The notes beneath the pieces were generated by a model. It searched no databases, was not told the origin of the DNA, and saw only the letters and a program-made list of their open reading frames with translations. The position numbers and the translations under genes are program-made. From Candidatus Fukatsuia endosymbiont of Tuberolachnus salignus (GTDB taxonomy: Bacteria > Pseudomonadota > Gammaproteobacteria > Enterobacterales > Enterobacteriaceae): a DNA stretch of 64,000 bases. Below are positions 56,801 through 64,000 of this stretch, piece by piece. The stretch is taken from positions 2,046,001 to 2,110,000 of the forward strand of contig NZ_OZ034983.1 of NCBI RefSeq assembly GCF_964030845.1, written 5' to 3'. The stretch's first letter is position 1. Each line of letters starts with the position of its first letter.

Positions 56801-57047
56801 CAAGCTGACGTTCCCGCAATTCCCCTTTACTCGCCTGCTCTAACGATGTTAGCAGGTGCATGGTATTTGCTGGAGAGCATAGTAGTAGATCAGCGGTTTC
56901 TTTAAGACTTCCGTACTCTGAACTGGAAATCAAAACACAATCTTCTCCATTTTTCCGTGTTATCAGTATGGGTTCACAATCCTGAACGGTTTGAGTCATG
57001 ATTGAAGCAAGATTTTTCCTGGCGGCGCTATAAGTTGTGTTAAACAT
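56793..57047 (-). CDS. yefM: YefM-family antitoxin
   Basis: 84 aa, Phd/YefM fold (TTYSAARKNLASIMTQTVQD, EPILITRKNGEDCVLISSSE). Binds YoeB and the promoter palindrome at 57080-57104. Confidence 0.93.
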   Translation of the reverse strand: MFNTTYSAARKNLASIMTQTVQDCEPILITRKNGEDCVLISSSEYGSLKETADLLLCSPANTMHLLTSLEQASKGELRERQLDE

Positions 57048-57079
57048 TTCGTCTACTCCCAGATTAGATCAATCACAGT

Positions 57080-57104
57080 AATTGTACAGAAATACTGTAC
57101 AATT
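57080..57104 (-). promoter_or_regulatory. YefM-YoeB operator
   Basis: Perfect inverted repeat AATTGTACAG AAATA CTGTACAATT upstream of yefM. It holds two TGTACA cores, the motif known for the E. coli YefM-YoeB operator. Confidence 0.75.
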
Positions 57105-57160
57105 ACAAGTTTTCTACTTTTTGATAACTTCTTGGAAAAGTACTAGGAGTATAAGATCGA

Positions 57161-57949
57161 TTAATAATTAGCCATACAGTCATGGTCACGCCGGAAGAAT
57201 GCAGTAATTTCACGTTCTTCCCATTTCGCCAATGTGGTGTTGAGCGTGGCATAATCCTTTTGTGTCGCAGCATTGAGTAGTTGTTTCATTTCGCTGATTA
57301 CCGTTTCGGCTTCTTCTCGCTTGCGGAGACAACGCCGGATAACCTGCTTTTCCGCTTCAAAAATAACCTCTTTAAATTGATTGGTTATAGCGTAGATACG
57401 GCGGCATTCTTCAGCTAGCATAGGTATCTGGTCTACCTGGAACTGTTTCGGTGAGGGGATACCTGTTACCTTGCGCAAGGCGTACCAGATACCGTTACTC
57501 CACGCCCGATTGAACTTGAATCCATTACTTATGCACCAGACTAACCGTGTAAGGTTATTTAAATCGGCGTCATTGAGAAGTGCGGGGGATTGAGGTTGGT
57601 ATTCTGGATTTTGATATGTCCCCGTTTTTCTTATTTGTGGTAGTACTTCATTGAATACCCAATCCTGAAACTGTTTAGCCTCTGGTTTGTTACTGCGAAA
57701 TATAACGCGGTAGAGATTAGGTTCGTTGATGTAAGACAGCTCTTGCTGTCCCCCTTTTGTAAGGGTATACGCTTTACGTACCCCCTTTACATCAAGCATT
57801 TCAGATGCCACCCTATGAGCGTTTGCAATAGTTAAAACTTCGCAAACATCTTTCAAGCAGAACCAAGGTTCAGCATTGATTATCTGAACTCGTACATCGT
57901 AAATTTCGTGAAATGAAAAACTAACAGTTTGAATGGGTTGAGTAGTCAT
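57161..57949 (-). CDS. Phage antirepressor with Bro-N domain
   Basis: 262 aa. Bro-N DNA-binding domain at about 10-110 (PWFCLKDVCEVLTIANAHRV, GGQQELSYINEPNLYRVIFR, FNEVLPQIRKTGTY). The C-terminal half has a P22 Ant-like part (WCISNGFKFNRAWSNGIWYA). Antirepressors inactivate CI-type repressors. A C4-like RNA directly upstream is the expected control. Confidence 0.88.
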   Translation of the reverse strand: MTTQPIQTVSFSFHEIYDVRVQIINAEPWFCLKDVCEVLTIANAHRVASEMLDVKGVRKAYTLTKGGQQELSYINEPNLYRVIFRSNKPEAKQFQDWVFNEVLPQIRKTGTYQNPEYQPQSPALLNDADLNNLTRLVWCISNGFKFNRAWSNGIWYALRKVTGIPSPKQFQVDQIPMLAEECRRIYAITNQFKEVIFEAEKQVIRRCLRKREEAETVISEMKQLLNAATQKDYATLNTTLAKWEEREITAFFRRDHDCMANY

Positions 57950-58008
57950 AGCTTCACCTTTTGCGTATCTGGTTAACCATCACCACCGAAGTTGCTACGC
58001 TTACTGGT

Positions 58009-58084
58009 GGTGAACTGAACGGGTGTAGCAATACCGGTCTACTCAAGTACCGGCGAGCCTTACGGCTCCCCTGTCCAGTCCACC
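58009..58084 (-). ncRNA. C4-type antisense RNA
   Basis: A closing stem GGTGGACTG / CAGTTCACC surrounds two hairpins: GAGCC GTAA GGCTC and CCGGT...ACCGG. This three-stem form and its place before an antirepressor match the C4 RNA of P1/P7-type immunity regions, which pairs with the leader and blocks antirepressor expression. Identified from memory of the family; an Rfam covariance search would settle it. Confidence 0.7.
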
Positions 58085-58110
58085 GTAATTTAGAGTGTGA
58101 CTGTGCACAT

Positions 58111-58132
58111 AAAAAAACCGCATAACGCGGTT
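58111..58132 (-). terminator. Intrinsic terminator in antirepressor leader
   Basis: Minus-strand AACCGC GTTAT GCGGTT followed by T7, just upstream of the C4-like RNA. Confidence 0.75.
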
Positions 58133-58231
58133 GTGCGCTGAGTAGATATCCAGGTTGCTACGCCCGATAGCCGATTTTGCGGCTACGAGCTGAATATAAC
58201 CCCAGATATCTTTTTCGTCAAATTCAAATGC

Positions 58232-58259
58232 AAAAAACCCCGACAGCGAAGGCCAGGGC
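58232..58259 (-). terminator. Terminator after Q
   Basis: Imperfect stem CCCTGGC...GTCGGGG then TTTTTT on the minus strand, about 85 bases after the Q stop. Confidence 0.55.
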
Positions 58260-58341
58260 TTTACTATTACCCGTTATCAATACACAGACACGGCAACGTA
58301 CCCTGCAATAGTGGCTAAATGGCTAAAAAAAGTCAACATAT

Positions 58342-58830
58342 TTATGCGGTTTTATGTATTTTGGCGACTGGTTTGCGCGAGTCAAAAGCCTTTTGCAGAG
58401 GTTGATATAAAAGCCACACCGCCGCCTCTAAGATAGCGTCGATTTCATTCCTACAGGTTCCAAACGAAGGTTTCTTGACTCTGTCTCCCCCTCGTCCATT
58501 CATTTTACGGGGCGAGGCACAGTGGTGATAATAATTGGCAATCGCACGCCTTGATGTGCATTGTACGTAATAACTGAGCACAATCTTAAATGCCTTGATA
58601 TCAACGCGCATCACCGTATCGACTACCCGAGAGATCAATAATCCGTCATCATCGTTGCACATTAGTCTTGTAGGGCTTTCTTGCGGATTTACCTTCGCCA
58701 TGTAGTGGGCGATGATGCTACTCTGTGGCTTCTCAAGTCTGCCGCTGTACACCCAAGCACCCCAGCGTTCCAGCCAGTGGTTAACCCAGTGATACTGCTC
58801 ATTATTGAGCCTAAGTTGTGCGACGTTCAT
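58342..58830 (-). CDS. Q: Late antitermination protein Q
   Basis: 162 aa from ATG 58830, which has AGGAGG upstream; the open frame extends further but without a site. It fits the phage antitermination Q family (LNNEQYHWVNHWLERWGAWV, SRRAIANYYHH, basic C-terminus). Lets RNA polymerase pass terminators of the late operon, of which several are visible downstream. Confidence 0.8.
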   Translation of the reverse strand: MNVAQLRLNNEQYHWVNHWLERWGAWVYSGRLEKPQSSIIAHYMAKVNPQESPTRLMCNDDDGLLISRVVDTVMRVDIKAFKIVLSYYVQCTSRRAIANYYHHCASPRKMNGRGGDRVKKPSFGTCRNEIDAILEAAVWLLYQPLQKAFDSRKPVAKIHKTA

Positions 58831-58922
58831 GCTGCCTCCTGTTCCGTTATGATTATCTCCCTCCTGCCGCCTTTCTACGTCTCCGATGCCAGGGCTTGCT
58901 TCATGCAGGCAAAAAGCGTCCA

Positions 58923-59516
58923 TCAGGCTACCCCTTTCAACTCAAGGGCGGGAACACCACTCAGCACCAACTGGCATCGCGCCGTATCACCCATGAAAAA
59001 AGGGGCCGGCTTTTCCTGAAAGCCGCCCAGTATGTTGTGCGCATCGTCCATACCAATGAGTACCGGCAAGTAGTTACCCACCCCAGTCAATAACCCAGAG
59101 CGATACCTTTTTTCAAATTCTCTGGCACGAAAAGGCGCGTCCTCCTCACTCATCCCGGCAAAATCTATCCAGCCGCCCATGTCCTCTATCACCGCATGGA
59201 TTAATGCATCGTCAAACACCACGCTGTTACGACGACCGTAACGGCGAATGGCTTGGTAGGCTTTCGACCAGGCTCTTAACGCTTTGCCGTCCTTGTTGCC
59301 GTCGATATGCCGGATGAGGTCGGCAGGCTTGGGGAAAAATTGACCGTTGTCCGTGTCACGCGTATGCCCCTGAAAGGCTTTTTGAACGTCGGTCATCTCG
59401 TAGTTTTTCAACGCGTTCCAGTAAATACCCACCATGATTTCTGATATCTCACGGCCGTATATTTCCCCTACCGCCGTCATCGATTGCGCGAATTGTGGTT
59501 TTTCTCCCTCGTTCAT
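58923..59516 (-). CDS. DUF6475-type protein in the P position
   Basis: 197 aa in the place of lambda P, overlapping the end of O. N-terminal FAQSMTAVGEIYGREISEIM and FFPKPADLIRHIDGNKDGKA resemble proteins listed as DUF6475 or replication P-like in lambdoid phages. A helicase-loader role is inferred from position only. Confidence 0.65.
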   Translation of the reverse strand: MNEGEKPQFAQSMTAVGEIYGREISEIMVGIYWNALKNYEMTDVQKAFQGHTRDTDNGQFFPKPADLIRHIDGNKDGKALRAWSKAYQAIRRYGRRNSVVFDDALIHAVIEDMGGWIDFAGMSEEDAPFRAREFEKRYRSGLLTGVGNYLPVLIGMDDAHNILGGFQEKPAPFFMGDTARCQLVLSGVPALELKGVA

Positions 59517-60418
59517 CAGAAAGGTGCCCCCGTGTTCTCATTGCTGCTTATCCAGCTTTGTAAGTTCTGGATGTTTCTGGCGGTAGTCGCTGAATATTTA
59601 CCGTGGGCGAGGGCCTTGGCATAGTGATTACCCGCCAGTCCCATCAGGCGCTCGACCTGCGCGGCATCCCGTAGCACGGTATCGATGCCGTCGTAGCGCT
59701 TGTTTTCAGGGTTTTTGCCCATCAACCAAGGGTCGTAGGTCGCACCGGTTATCGCCTGGCAGAGGTCTTCCGCACTGAATTTTTCTTTCAGCCGCGCCTG
59801 AATGCGCTTAGCGCGTTTTTTGTCCAGCCTGGCCTGGGGGTGCACCAGATTTTTTTGCCAGAACGCAAAAACCATTTTTACACGCTCATCCCCGAAAGGG
59901 GATAAAGGGGTTATAATTTCTTTCCTTTTTTTTGTAATAGTTTCTTTTGTGTGTTCTCGAATTGGGAACACCTTTGTTATCGTTTTGAGAACACTTTCTG
60001 TTATCGTGTTGGAAACATTTTTTATTGTTCCTGTTTTAGGTACAGTGTTCTCAATTTGAGAGCAGTTCGCGATGATCCACTCCGACAAATTCTTATTAAG
60101 ACCCATTTTCTTCCCTTCGCTCAATAACACCCTCATTTTGATTAACTCATTTTTGACCACATTGGCTTTTGGACGCGTTATCCGACACAGATCGGCTAGC
60201 TGGCTATCTGTGATCCTATCCATACTCTTGTGGAAACCATACGTCTTACGACAAACAGCATGCACGACCTTCGCTTGAGTTCGTGTCAAATTAGCACCAA
60301 TAAGCTCTTCGTATAATTCGTTAGCCAAACGGGTATAGCCCTCATCAATATTCGCCACACGTTGTTCTTGTCTGTCTATTGCCCTGTCGTTACCCTGTCC
60401 AGCTTGGCTCATGCTCAT
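59516..60418 (-). CDS. O: Phage replication protein O
   Basis: 300 aa. The N-terminal O domain (DEGYTRLANELYEELIGANL, KVVHAVCRKTYGFHKSMDRI, DSQLADLCRITRPKANVVKN) binds the origin. The middle is a repetitive Thr/Ile/Lys stretch encoded by the iteron-like repeats. The C-terminal part would contact the helicase loader. Confidence 0.88.
   Translation of the reverse strand: MSMSQAGQGNDRAIDRQEQRVANIDEGYTRLANELYEELIGANLTRTQAKVVHAVCRKTYGFHKSMDRITDSQLADLCRITRPKANVVKNELIKMRVLLSEGKKMGLNKNLSEWIIANCSQIENTVPKTGTIKNVSNTITESVLKTITKVFPIREHTKETITKKRKEIITPLSPFGDERVKMVFAFWQKNLVHPQARLDKKRAKRIQARLKEKFSAEDLCQAITGATYDPWLMGKNPENKRYDGIDTVLRDAAQVERLMGLAGNHYAKALAHGKYSATTARNIQNLQSWISSNENTGAPF
59945..60064. other. Candidate replication origin inside O
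   Basis: Several related palindrome-like units, TGTTCTCGAATTGGGAACAC, GTTTTGAGAACAC, GTGTTGGAAACA and GTGTTCTCAATTTGAGAG, spaced by 20-30 bases with AT-rich linkers. Lambda's origin also lies within O as iterons. Confidence 0.6.
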
Positions 60419-60530
60419 TTTCTATTTCCTATGCCGCATTCTTGATCGTTTTCAAAACCTATCCTGTTTTGTTCTTATTTTGAACGACGAAATTTTCGTC
60501 GTACTCGTCTGATCTGCAGTCGCGGTGTTT

Positions 60531-60977
60531 TTACTTAGCGTAAACCAGCAAGGTGGCTTTGATTTCAGAATCTCGCATTGCCATGTGTTTACGGTGAGCC
60601 TCAATGATTTTCTGCTTTTCTTTTTCATCAACCGCACCGTCATTGTTAATCGCATCCAGGATCAGCTTATCTACTGCACTGCGCTTAATTGTGGTGCGTA
60701 ACCCCATGTGATGCAGTTCTACCGTATCGACCTCATCGGCTGAAGGGATGGGGACGACGAGTGCATCTGATCGCTCGGCGAAGTACTCCGCGACCAGGGT
60801 TGATTGACTCAACGTTTGCAAGGCCAGTAATTCATCAACGCTAAAAAATCGACAACCTTTGCTTTCGTATAACCGATTGTTAAACTTGGCTTCAGACACA
60901 CCGAGATAAGCCGCTGCGACACTCCTTCCCCCTTCAATATGTTCACACATCCGGTTAATTAATGCGCGTTTATCCAT
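60531..60977 (-). CDS. YmfL/CII-like phage regulatory protein
   Basis: 148 aa resembling YmfL-type putative regulators (MCEHIEGGRSVAAAYLGVSE, FNNRLYESKGCRFFSVDELL). Occupies the cII place between cro and O. The N-terminal part suggests an HTH. DNA target unknown. Confidence 0.75.
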   Translation of the reverse strand: MDKRALINRMCEHIEGGRSVAAAYLGVSEAKFNNRLYESKGCRFFSVDELLALQTLSQSTLVAEYFAERSDALVVPIPSADEVDTVELHHMGLRTTIKRSAVDKLILDAINNDGAVDEKEKQKIIEAHRKHMAMRDSEIKATLLVYAK

Positions 60978-61042
60978 GATTCCAATGCTTCCTCTGTGGT
61001 TATATTTCTACTCAGATTGTGAGAGAATTGGTGGTAATAAAG

Positions 61043-61273
61043 TCAGGATACTTTACTTGGACGTGGAAAAAGGTCGGGTAAATCAGGGCGAAACTCGTAA
61101 GCCAATACTCTCCCCTCTGTGGCCTTCACTAAGGCAGGGACGGTTTCTGGTGCTACACGTTTATTCCCGTTTAACCAGTCACTAATTGTTGATTGAGCCT
61201 TGCCACACTTGTTAGCTAGAACTCTTTGATTACCGACAAAAGCAATCGCTTTCTCTAACCCTATATTTCTCAT
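61043..61273 (-). CDS. cro: Cro-type regulator (YdaS family)
   Basis: 76 aa HTH protein (LEKAIAFVGNQRVLANKCGK, AQSTISDWLNGNKRVAPETV). Divergent from cI, first gene of the right operon. Represses cI and early genes to favour lysis. Confidence 0.82.
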   Translation of the reverse strand: MRNIGLEKAIAFVGNQRVLANKCGKAQSTISDWLNGNKRVAPETVPALVKATEGRVLAYEFRPDLPDLFPRPSKVS

Positions 61274-61302
61274 AAATCGTGTTTCCTATCTTTTAAAAAG
61301 CG

Positions 61303-61332
61303 ATTTTAGTCATAAACCAAGTTAAATGTCAA
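61303..61332 (-). promoter_or_regulatory. PR promoter for cro operon
   Basis: Minus-strand TTGACA (61327-61332), 18-bp spacer, TAAAAT (61303-61308). Its -35 touches operator AATCGTTATTACGATT. Confidence 0.7.
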
Positions 61333-61346
61333 TCGTTATTACGATT
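61331..61346. promoter_or_regulatory. Operator OR (site 1)
   Basis: 16-bp palindrome AATCGTTATTACGATT overlapping PR. Fits consensus WATCG-N6-CGATW found three times in the immunity region. Confidence 0.75.
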
Positions 61347-61374
61347 TGATTGAATATCGTGTAAGCGATACAAT
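61346..61374 (+). promoter_or_regulatory. PRM promoter for cI with embedded operator
   Basis: TTGATT (61346-61351), exact 17-bp spacer, TACAAT (61369-61374). Operator TATCGTGTAAGCGATA (61355-61370) fills the spacer, so binding there should shut off cI. Confidence 0.72.
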
Positions 61375-61404
61375 CATAAGAGTTAATAAAAGAGGGGTAA
61401 TCAC

Positions 61405-62097
61405 GTGGACTTTTCAGCAAGATTGAGTCTAGCTATGAAGGAAGCTGGATATACACAGGGTTCTTTAGCCAAAGCAGTAGGCATGGCACAATCTAGTGTG
61501 TGGCGCTTGGCAAGCGGCGGAGGAGCCAGTTCAAAAAGATTGTTCAGGATAGCCCGGGTTTTAAATATTAACCCCCACTGGCTTGCTGAAGGGATCGGTG
61601 AAATGAAATCGACTCTGGGTGTCGATATGCCCCTGTCAATTTCTAATACTGTCGCTTGTTATGATCCAGAAGAAAGAGCCAAAAAGGATGTGTATCCATT
61701 AACAATATATAACCGCATAGAGTGGGTGCTTACCCCCGGCGTAGGGGGTAAAAAGGACTTTGAATCTATGTTTTGGCTTCCTAAAATAGTTGCAGTGAAT
61801 GCTCAGGTTTCGGTTGATGACTCTATCGCCATCGTAGCGCAAGACGACAGTATGTCTCCTGCTATCAATGAAAAAGATATGGTGACATTGGATACGAGTT
61901 ATACGGATATTAAAAATGGAAAAATTTATGCTGTCTCTTTTGGTGGTATTGGCATGTTTCGTACACTGTTCGAACTCCCTGAAGAAAAAATACGTTTGAA
62001 AAGTAATAACCCTTCTGATTATCCAGAAGTGATTGTCCCTAAAAAGGAGTTAACAATAATAGGAAAAGTATATTATGTTGCCGGCATAATTGATTAA
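61405..62097 (+). CDS. cI: CI-type repressor, S24 family with altered catalytic site
   Basis: 230 aa. N-terminal HTH (YTQGSLAKAVGMAQSSVWRL) and C-terminal S24/LexA-like domain with Ser149 (DDSMSP). Where active repressors have Lys, this protein has Arg186 (GIGMFRTLF), and the linker lacks the usual Ala-Gly cleavage pair. It is thus probably not cut in the SOS response. Keeps the prophage silent by binding the 16-bp operators. The start codon reads GTG in this track-free view of 61405; a second possibility is not seen. Confidence 0.87.
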   Translation: MDFSARLSLAMKEAGYTQGSLAKAVGMAQSSVWRLASGGGASSKRLFRIARVLNINPHWLAEGIGEMKSTLGVDMPLSISNTVACYDPEERAKKDVYPLTIYNRIEWVLTPGVGGKKDFESMFWLPKIVAVNAQVSVDDSIAIVAQDDSMSPAINEKDMVTLDTSYTDIKNGKIYAVSFGGIGMFRTLFELPEEKIRLKSNNPSDYPEVIVPKKELTIIGKVYYVAGIID

Positions 62098-62111
62098 ACT
62101 TTATTTTTTTC

Positions 62112-62140
62112 AGCCCACTCGCTTGAGTGGGCTTCCTTTC
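62112..62140 (+). terminator. Terminator after cI
   Basis: AGCCCACTC GCTT GAGTGGGCT stem with a T-rich tail; the other side is also T-rich, so it may work in both directions. Confidence 0.75.
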
Positions 62141-62452
62141 CGACCTTGTATTTTTCAAAAAACCTTCATTACACAAACGCAACAAATTCAAGTAATAAGA
62201 TACAGCCAATCGAAAAATAGACGTATTTTTGAAAATAAATACGTGTTGCATTCTTATTGAATCGCACAAGCTATAAATATTTATCGAACACGCGATTAAC
62301 TAAAATAATCGTTCGTACTATCATATATTTTATCAACACGGCAAGCACCCCCGCGAAGCAGGCAAGGAAAGCCCACGAAGTAGCCGTCCGAGGCGCATGA
62401 AAATCGGAATGATTCGCGAAATAGAATGCCCGATATACCCCGCACAGGCGGA

Positions 62453-62494
62453 TGCTCTTTAACAATTTAGAATTTGGTAGCACTGACAAAGTGC
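62453..62494 (+). promoter_or_regulatory. nut site: boxA and P22-type boxB
   Basis: boxA TGCTCTTTAACA (62453-62464) is followed by boxB GCACT GACAA AGTGC (62480-62494), a 5-bp stem with pentaloop GACAA. P22 boxB has the same loop. RNA made here binds N and NusA/B/E/G to antiterminate. Confidence 0.85.
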
Positions 62495-62568
62495 ACCCTT
62501 GCGTTCACCCGTTGATTTCTGAATAGGTTGTGTCACCAGCTTATCCAGAAATCAATCGGAGGTAAGTT

Positions 62569-62892
62569 ATGGCAACGATTATTTACAAGCCATCGAAACG
62601 CAAAGCAATGTATGGCGGTAATGCCAAATACCGCAGACATCAACGCCGTAAAGCGGAAGCCCTCTCTCGTGAGGCGATCGAAAATAGCCTTGATCGGAGA
62701 GGGGGCGATCACGCAAAAATAGTGCGTGCTCAACCTCGCTCGGATGTAGATCGGGCAATTGCTCTAGCGACGGCCTTCCCTTTACGTCAAAAGCCGCAGG
62801 ACAGTATGTACAATCGGCTGATGCCAAGAGCCTGGTTATTTTCTGTGCAAGGAACAAGCCGAACAAAAAAGGCTATTACCGTTTCTGCTTAG
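62569..62892 (+). CDS. N: Early antitermination protein N (P22-like)
   Basis: 107 aa from ATG 62569 with CGGAGG upstream. GGNAKYRRHQRRKAEALSRE matches the Arg-rich boxB-binding helix of P22 N (GNAKTRRHERRRKLAIERD). The remainder is poorly conserved, as usual for N. It follows a P22-type boxB. Normally the rest of the left operon (recombination genes, xis, int) comes next; here the chromosome begins. Confidence 0.82.
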   Translation: MATIIYKPSKRKAMYGGNAKYRRHQRRKAEALSREAIENSLDRRGGDHAKIVRAQPRSDVDRAIALATAFPLRQKPQDSMYNRLMPRAWLFSVQGTSRTKKAITVSA

Positions 62893-62947
62893 CAGCGGTT
62901 TTATTACAACACAGCCCCAGGCTGTCCTACCTATTGGAGTGACTATC

Positions 62948-64000
62948 ATGTTAAAACAAAGCTTTGCTCATCTACAAAAGGTGGGGCAGTCTTTGATGCT
63001 GCCCGTTTCTGTTCTGCCAGTCGCTGGGTTATTGCTCGGTTTAGGGTCTGCGGGGTTTGCTTGGCTCCCTGTCACCGTTTCACATCTGATGGCCGAGGCC
63101 GGCGGGACCGTATTTGCTCATCTGCCGCTGCTGTTTGCTCTGGGTGTCGCGCTCGGCTTGACTCAAAATGACGGCGTGTGCGCCCTGGCGGTGATTGTCG
63201 CGTACGCCATCATGGTAAAAATGTTGGCGATTGTGGCACCCTCTGTTGATACCGGTGTATTCGGTGGCATGGTGATGGGCGGGGTCGTCGCTGTGCTGTT
63301 TAATCGCTTCCATAACCTCCGTGTCCCCGCGTACCTGGGCTTTTTTGCCGGTAAACGTACGGTGCCGATTATTGCGGGTCTCGTGGCTATCCCTGTTGCC
63401 TTGCTATTGGCATTGATATGGTCGCCTGTCGGACAGGGTATCGAGGCCTTTTCACATTGGGCGACCGTGCAAAATCCTGAGCTGGCTTTTGGTGTGCACG
63501 GCATGGTGCAACGGACGCTGATCCCCTTGGGCTTGCACCATATCTGGAATGTGCCTTTTCATATGCAAATCGGGGAGTATACCAATGCCACAGGGCAGGT
63601 TTTTCACGGAGATATCCCCCGTTATATCGCCGGCGACCCTACCGCAGGGCAACTGGCGGGCGGCTTTTTGTTTAAGATGTACGGGTTGCCCGCCGCTGCA
63701 TTGGCTATCTGGCACACCGCCAAACCGGAGAACAGAGCGAAAATCGGCGCACTCATGGGGTCTGCCGCATTAACCTCCTTTTTAACCGGCATTACCGAAC
63801 CGATTGAATTTGCCTTTATGTTCGTTGCTCCGCTGTTGTATGTCATGCATATCCTGCTGTCAGGCTTGGCCTTTTCTCTGGCAATTGCGCTAGAAATGCG
63901 TCACGGTACCAGTTTTTCACACGGGCTGATTGATTTTATTGTGCTCAGTCCGCAGGCCAACCGTGTGTGGCTGTTTCCGGTCGTTGGCCTCGCGTATGCC
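62948..64000 (+). CDS. ptsG: Glucose-specific PTS enzyme IIBC PtsG, N-terminal part (runs off the window)
   Basis: 351 codons, open to the window end. Matches E. coli PtsG IIC: FAHLQKVGQSLMLPVSVLPV, LGFFAGKRTVPIIAGL, PLGLHHIWNVPFHMQIGEYT, and GTSFSHGLIDFIVLS. Takes up and phosphorylates glucose at the inner membrane. A short stretch is missing after VKMLAIVAP (E. coli has about 18 more residues there). Its IIB domain is outside the window. Confidence 0.95.
   Translation, partial: MLKQSFAHLQKVGQSLMLPVSVLPVAGLLLGLGSAGFAWLPVTVSHLMAEAGGTVFAHLPLLFALGVALGLTQNDGVCALAVIVAYAIMVKMLAIVAPSVDTGVFGGMVMGGVVAVLFNRFHNLRVPAYLGFFAGKRTVPIIAGLVAIPVALLLALIWSPVGQGIEAFSHWATVQNPELAFGVHGMVQRTLIPLGLHHIWNVPFHMQIGEYTNATGQVFHGDIPRYIAGDPTAGQLAGGFLFKMYGLPAAALAIWHTAKPENRAKIGALMGSAALTSFLTGITEPIEFAFMFVAPLLYVMHILLSGLAFSLAIALEMRHGTSFSHGLIDFIVLSPQANRVWLFPVVGLAYA

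Larger units (their letters stand above)
57950..58341 (-). other. Leader region of the antirepressor
   Basis: About 390 bp with no ORF. On the minus strand, in order: a terminator after Q (58232-58259), a hairpin terminator (58111-58132), a C4-type cloverleaf RNA (58009-58084) and the antirepressor ribosome site. CGTAGCAAC occurs before and after the cloverleaf, complementary to its TTGCTAC, as needed for antisense pairing. Confidence 0.6.
62098..62568 (+). promoter_or_regulatory. Left control region: terminator, OL operators, nut site
   Basis: 470 bp between cI and N. It contains a terminator after cI (62112-62140), OL-like sites TATCGAACACGCGATT (62282-62297) and AATCGCACAAGCTATA (62260-62275), and boxA/boxB (62453-62494). 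PL should lie near the operators, but its -10/-35 were not fixed. Confidence 0.65.

Noticed and set aside
60483..60501. Palindrome ACGACGAAATTTTCGTCGT as a boxB/nutR
   Set aside because: No purine-type pentaloop and no boxA beside it; purpose unknown.

Overview
The window reads as chromosome of an enterobacterial (Yersinia/Serratia-like) host-restricted bacterium, most like an aphid facultative symbiont of the Regiella/Hamiltonella kind. This is inferred from close matches to E. coli core proteins (PrmB, AroC, EpmC, CmoA, CmoB, PBP1B, SdaC, PtsG) combined with many IS and MITE insertions, frameshifted genes, scrambled gene order and several prophages. No database search was run.

Layout. 1-2354: end of a lambda-type prophage arm (PAS-LuxR regulator, small basic protein, Xis, Int, probable attL). 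2421-12204: chromosomal block prmB, aroC, epmC, yjbD-like, cmoB, cmoA, mrcB, sdaC. 13094-17365: minus-strand rRNA operon (partial 16S, tRNA-Glu, 23S, 5S) whose 16S is cut off at its 5' side and joined to a foreign gene fragment. 17813-23260: Rpn-type nuclease, then a second copy of the same integrase module with a frameshifted PAS-LuxR gene. 23765-62892: a large lambdoid siphovirus prophage on the minus strand. 62948-64000: start of ptsG.

The lambdoid prophage is readable as a circuit. CI and Cro face each other over 16-bp operators; N (P22-like) sits on the left arm behind a boxA/boxB nut site. On the right arm come Cro, a YmfL-like regulator, O with iteron-like repeats, a P-position protein and Q. 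A C4-type antisense RNA precedes a Bro-N antirepressor. Then come pinholin, SAR endolysin and Rz/Rz1, followed by terminase, portal, head, tail and tail-tip genes. CI appears to lack the catalytic lysine for self-cleavage, which fits induction by antirepressor. Many structural genes are damaged: terS (49-bp tandem duplication), major capsid (frameshift), tape measure (split by IS110), K (amber) and possibly J (frameshift in A7). The phage is therefore unlikely to make particles.

The most interesting feature is the cargo. At four successive junctions of the tail module (H/M, K/I, I/J and after J), AT-rich genes with effector-like features interrupt the usual lambda order: a glycine-zipper hairpin protein, a GHSKG lipase-like protein, a protein with a bipartite NLS, a leucine-rich-repeat protein, and a protein with a transglutaminase/papain-like Cys-His-Asp pattern. 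They are bounded by MITEs, IS elements and an 85-bp direct repeat that duplicates the J start. A second cargo block between Q and the lysis genes carries two toxin-antitoxin pairs, a PAS-LuxR regulator and a cytosine-permease-like transporter. Together the prophage looks like a decaying phage kept as a carrier of host-interaction genes.
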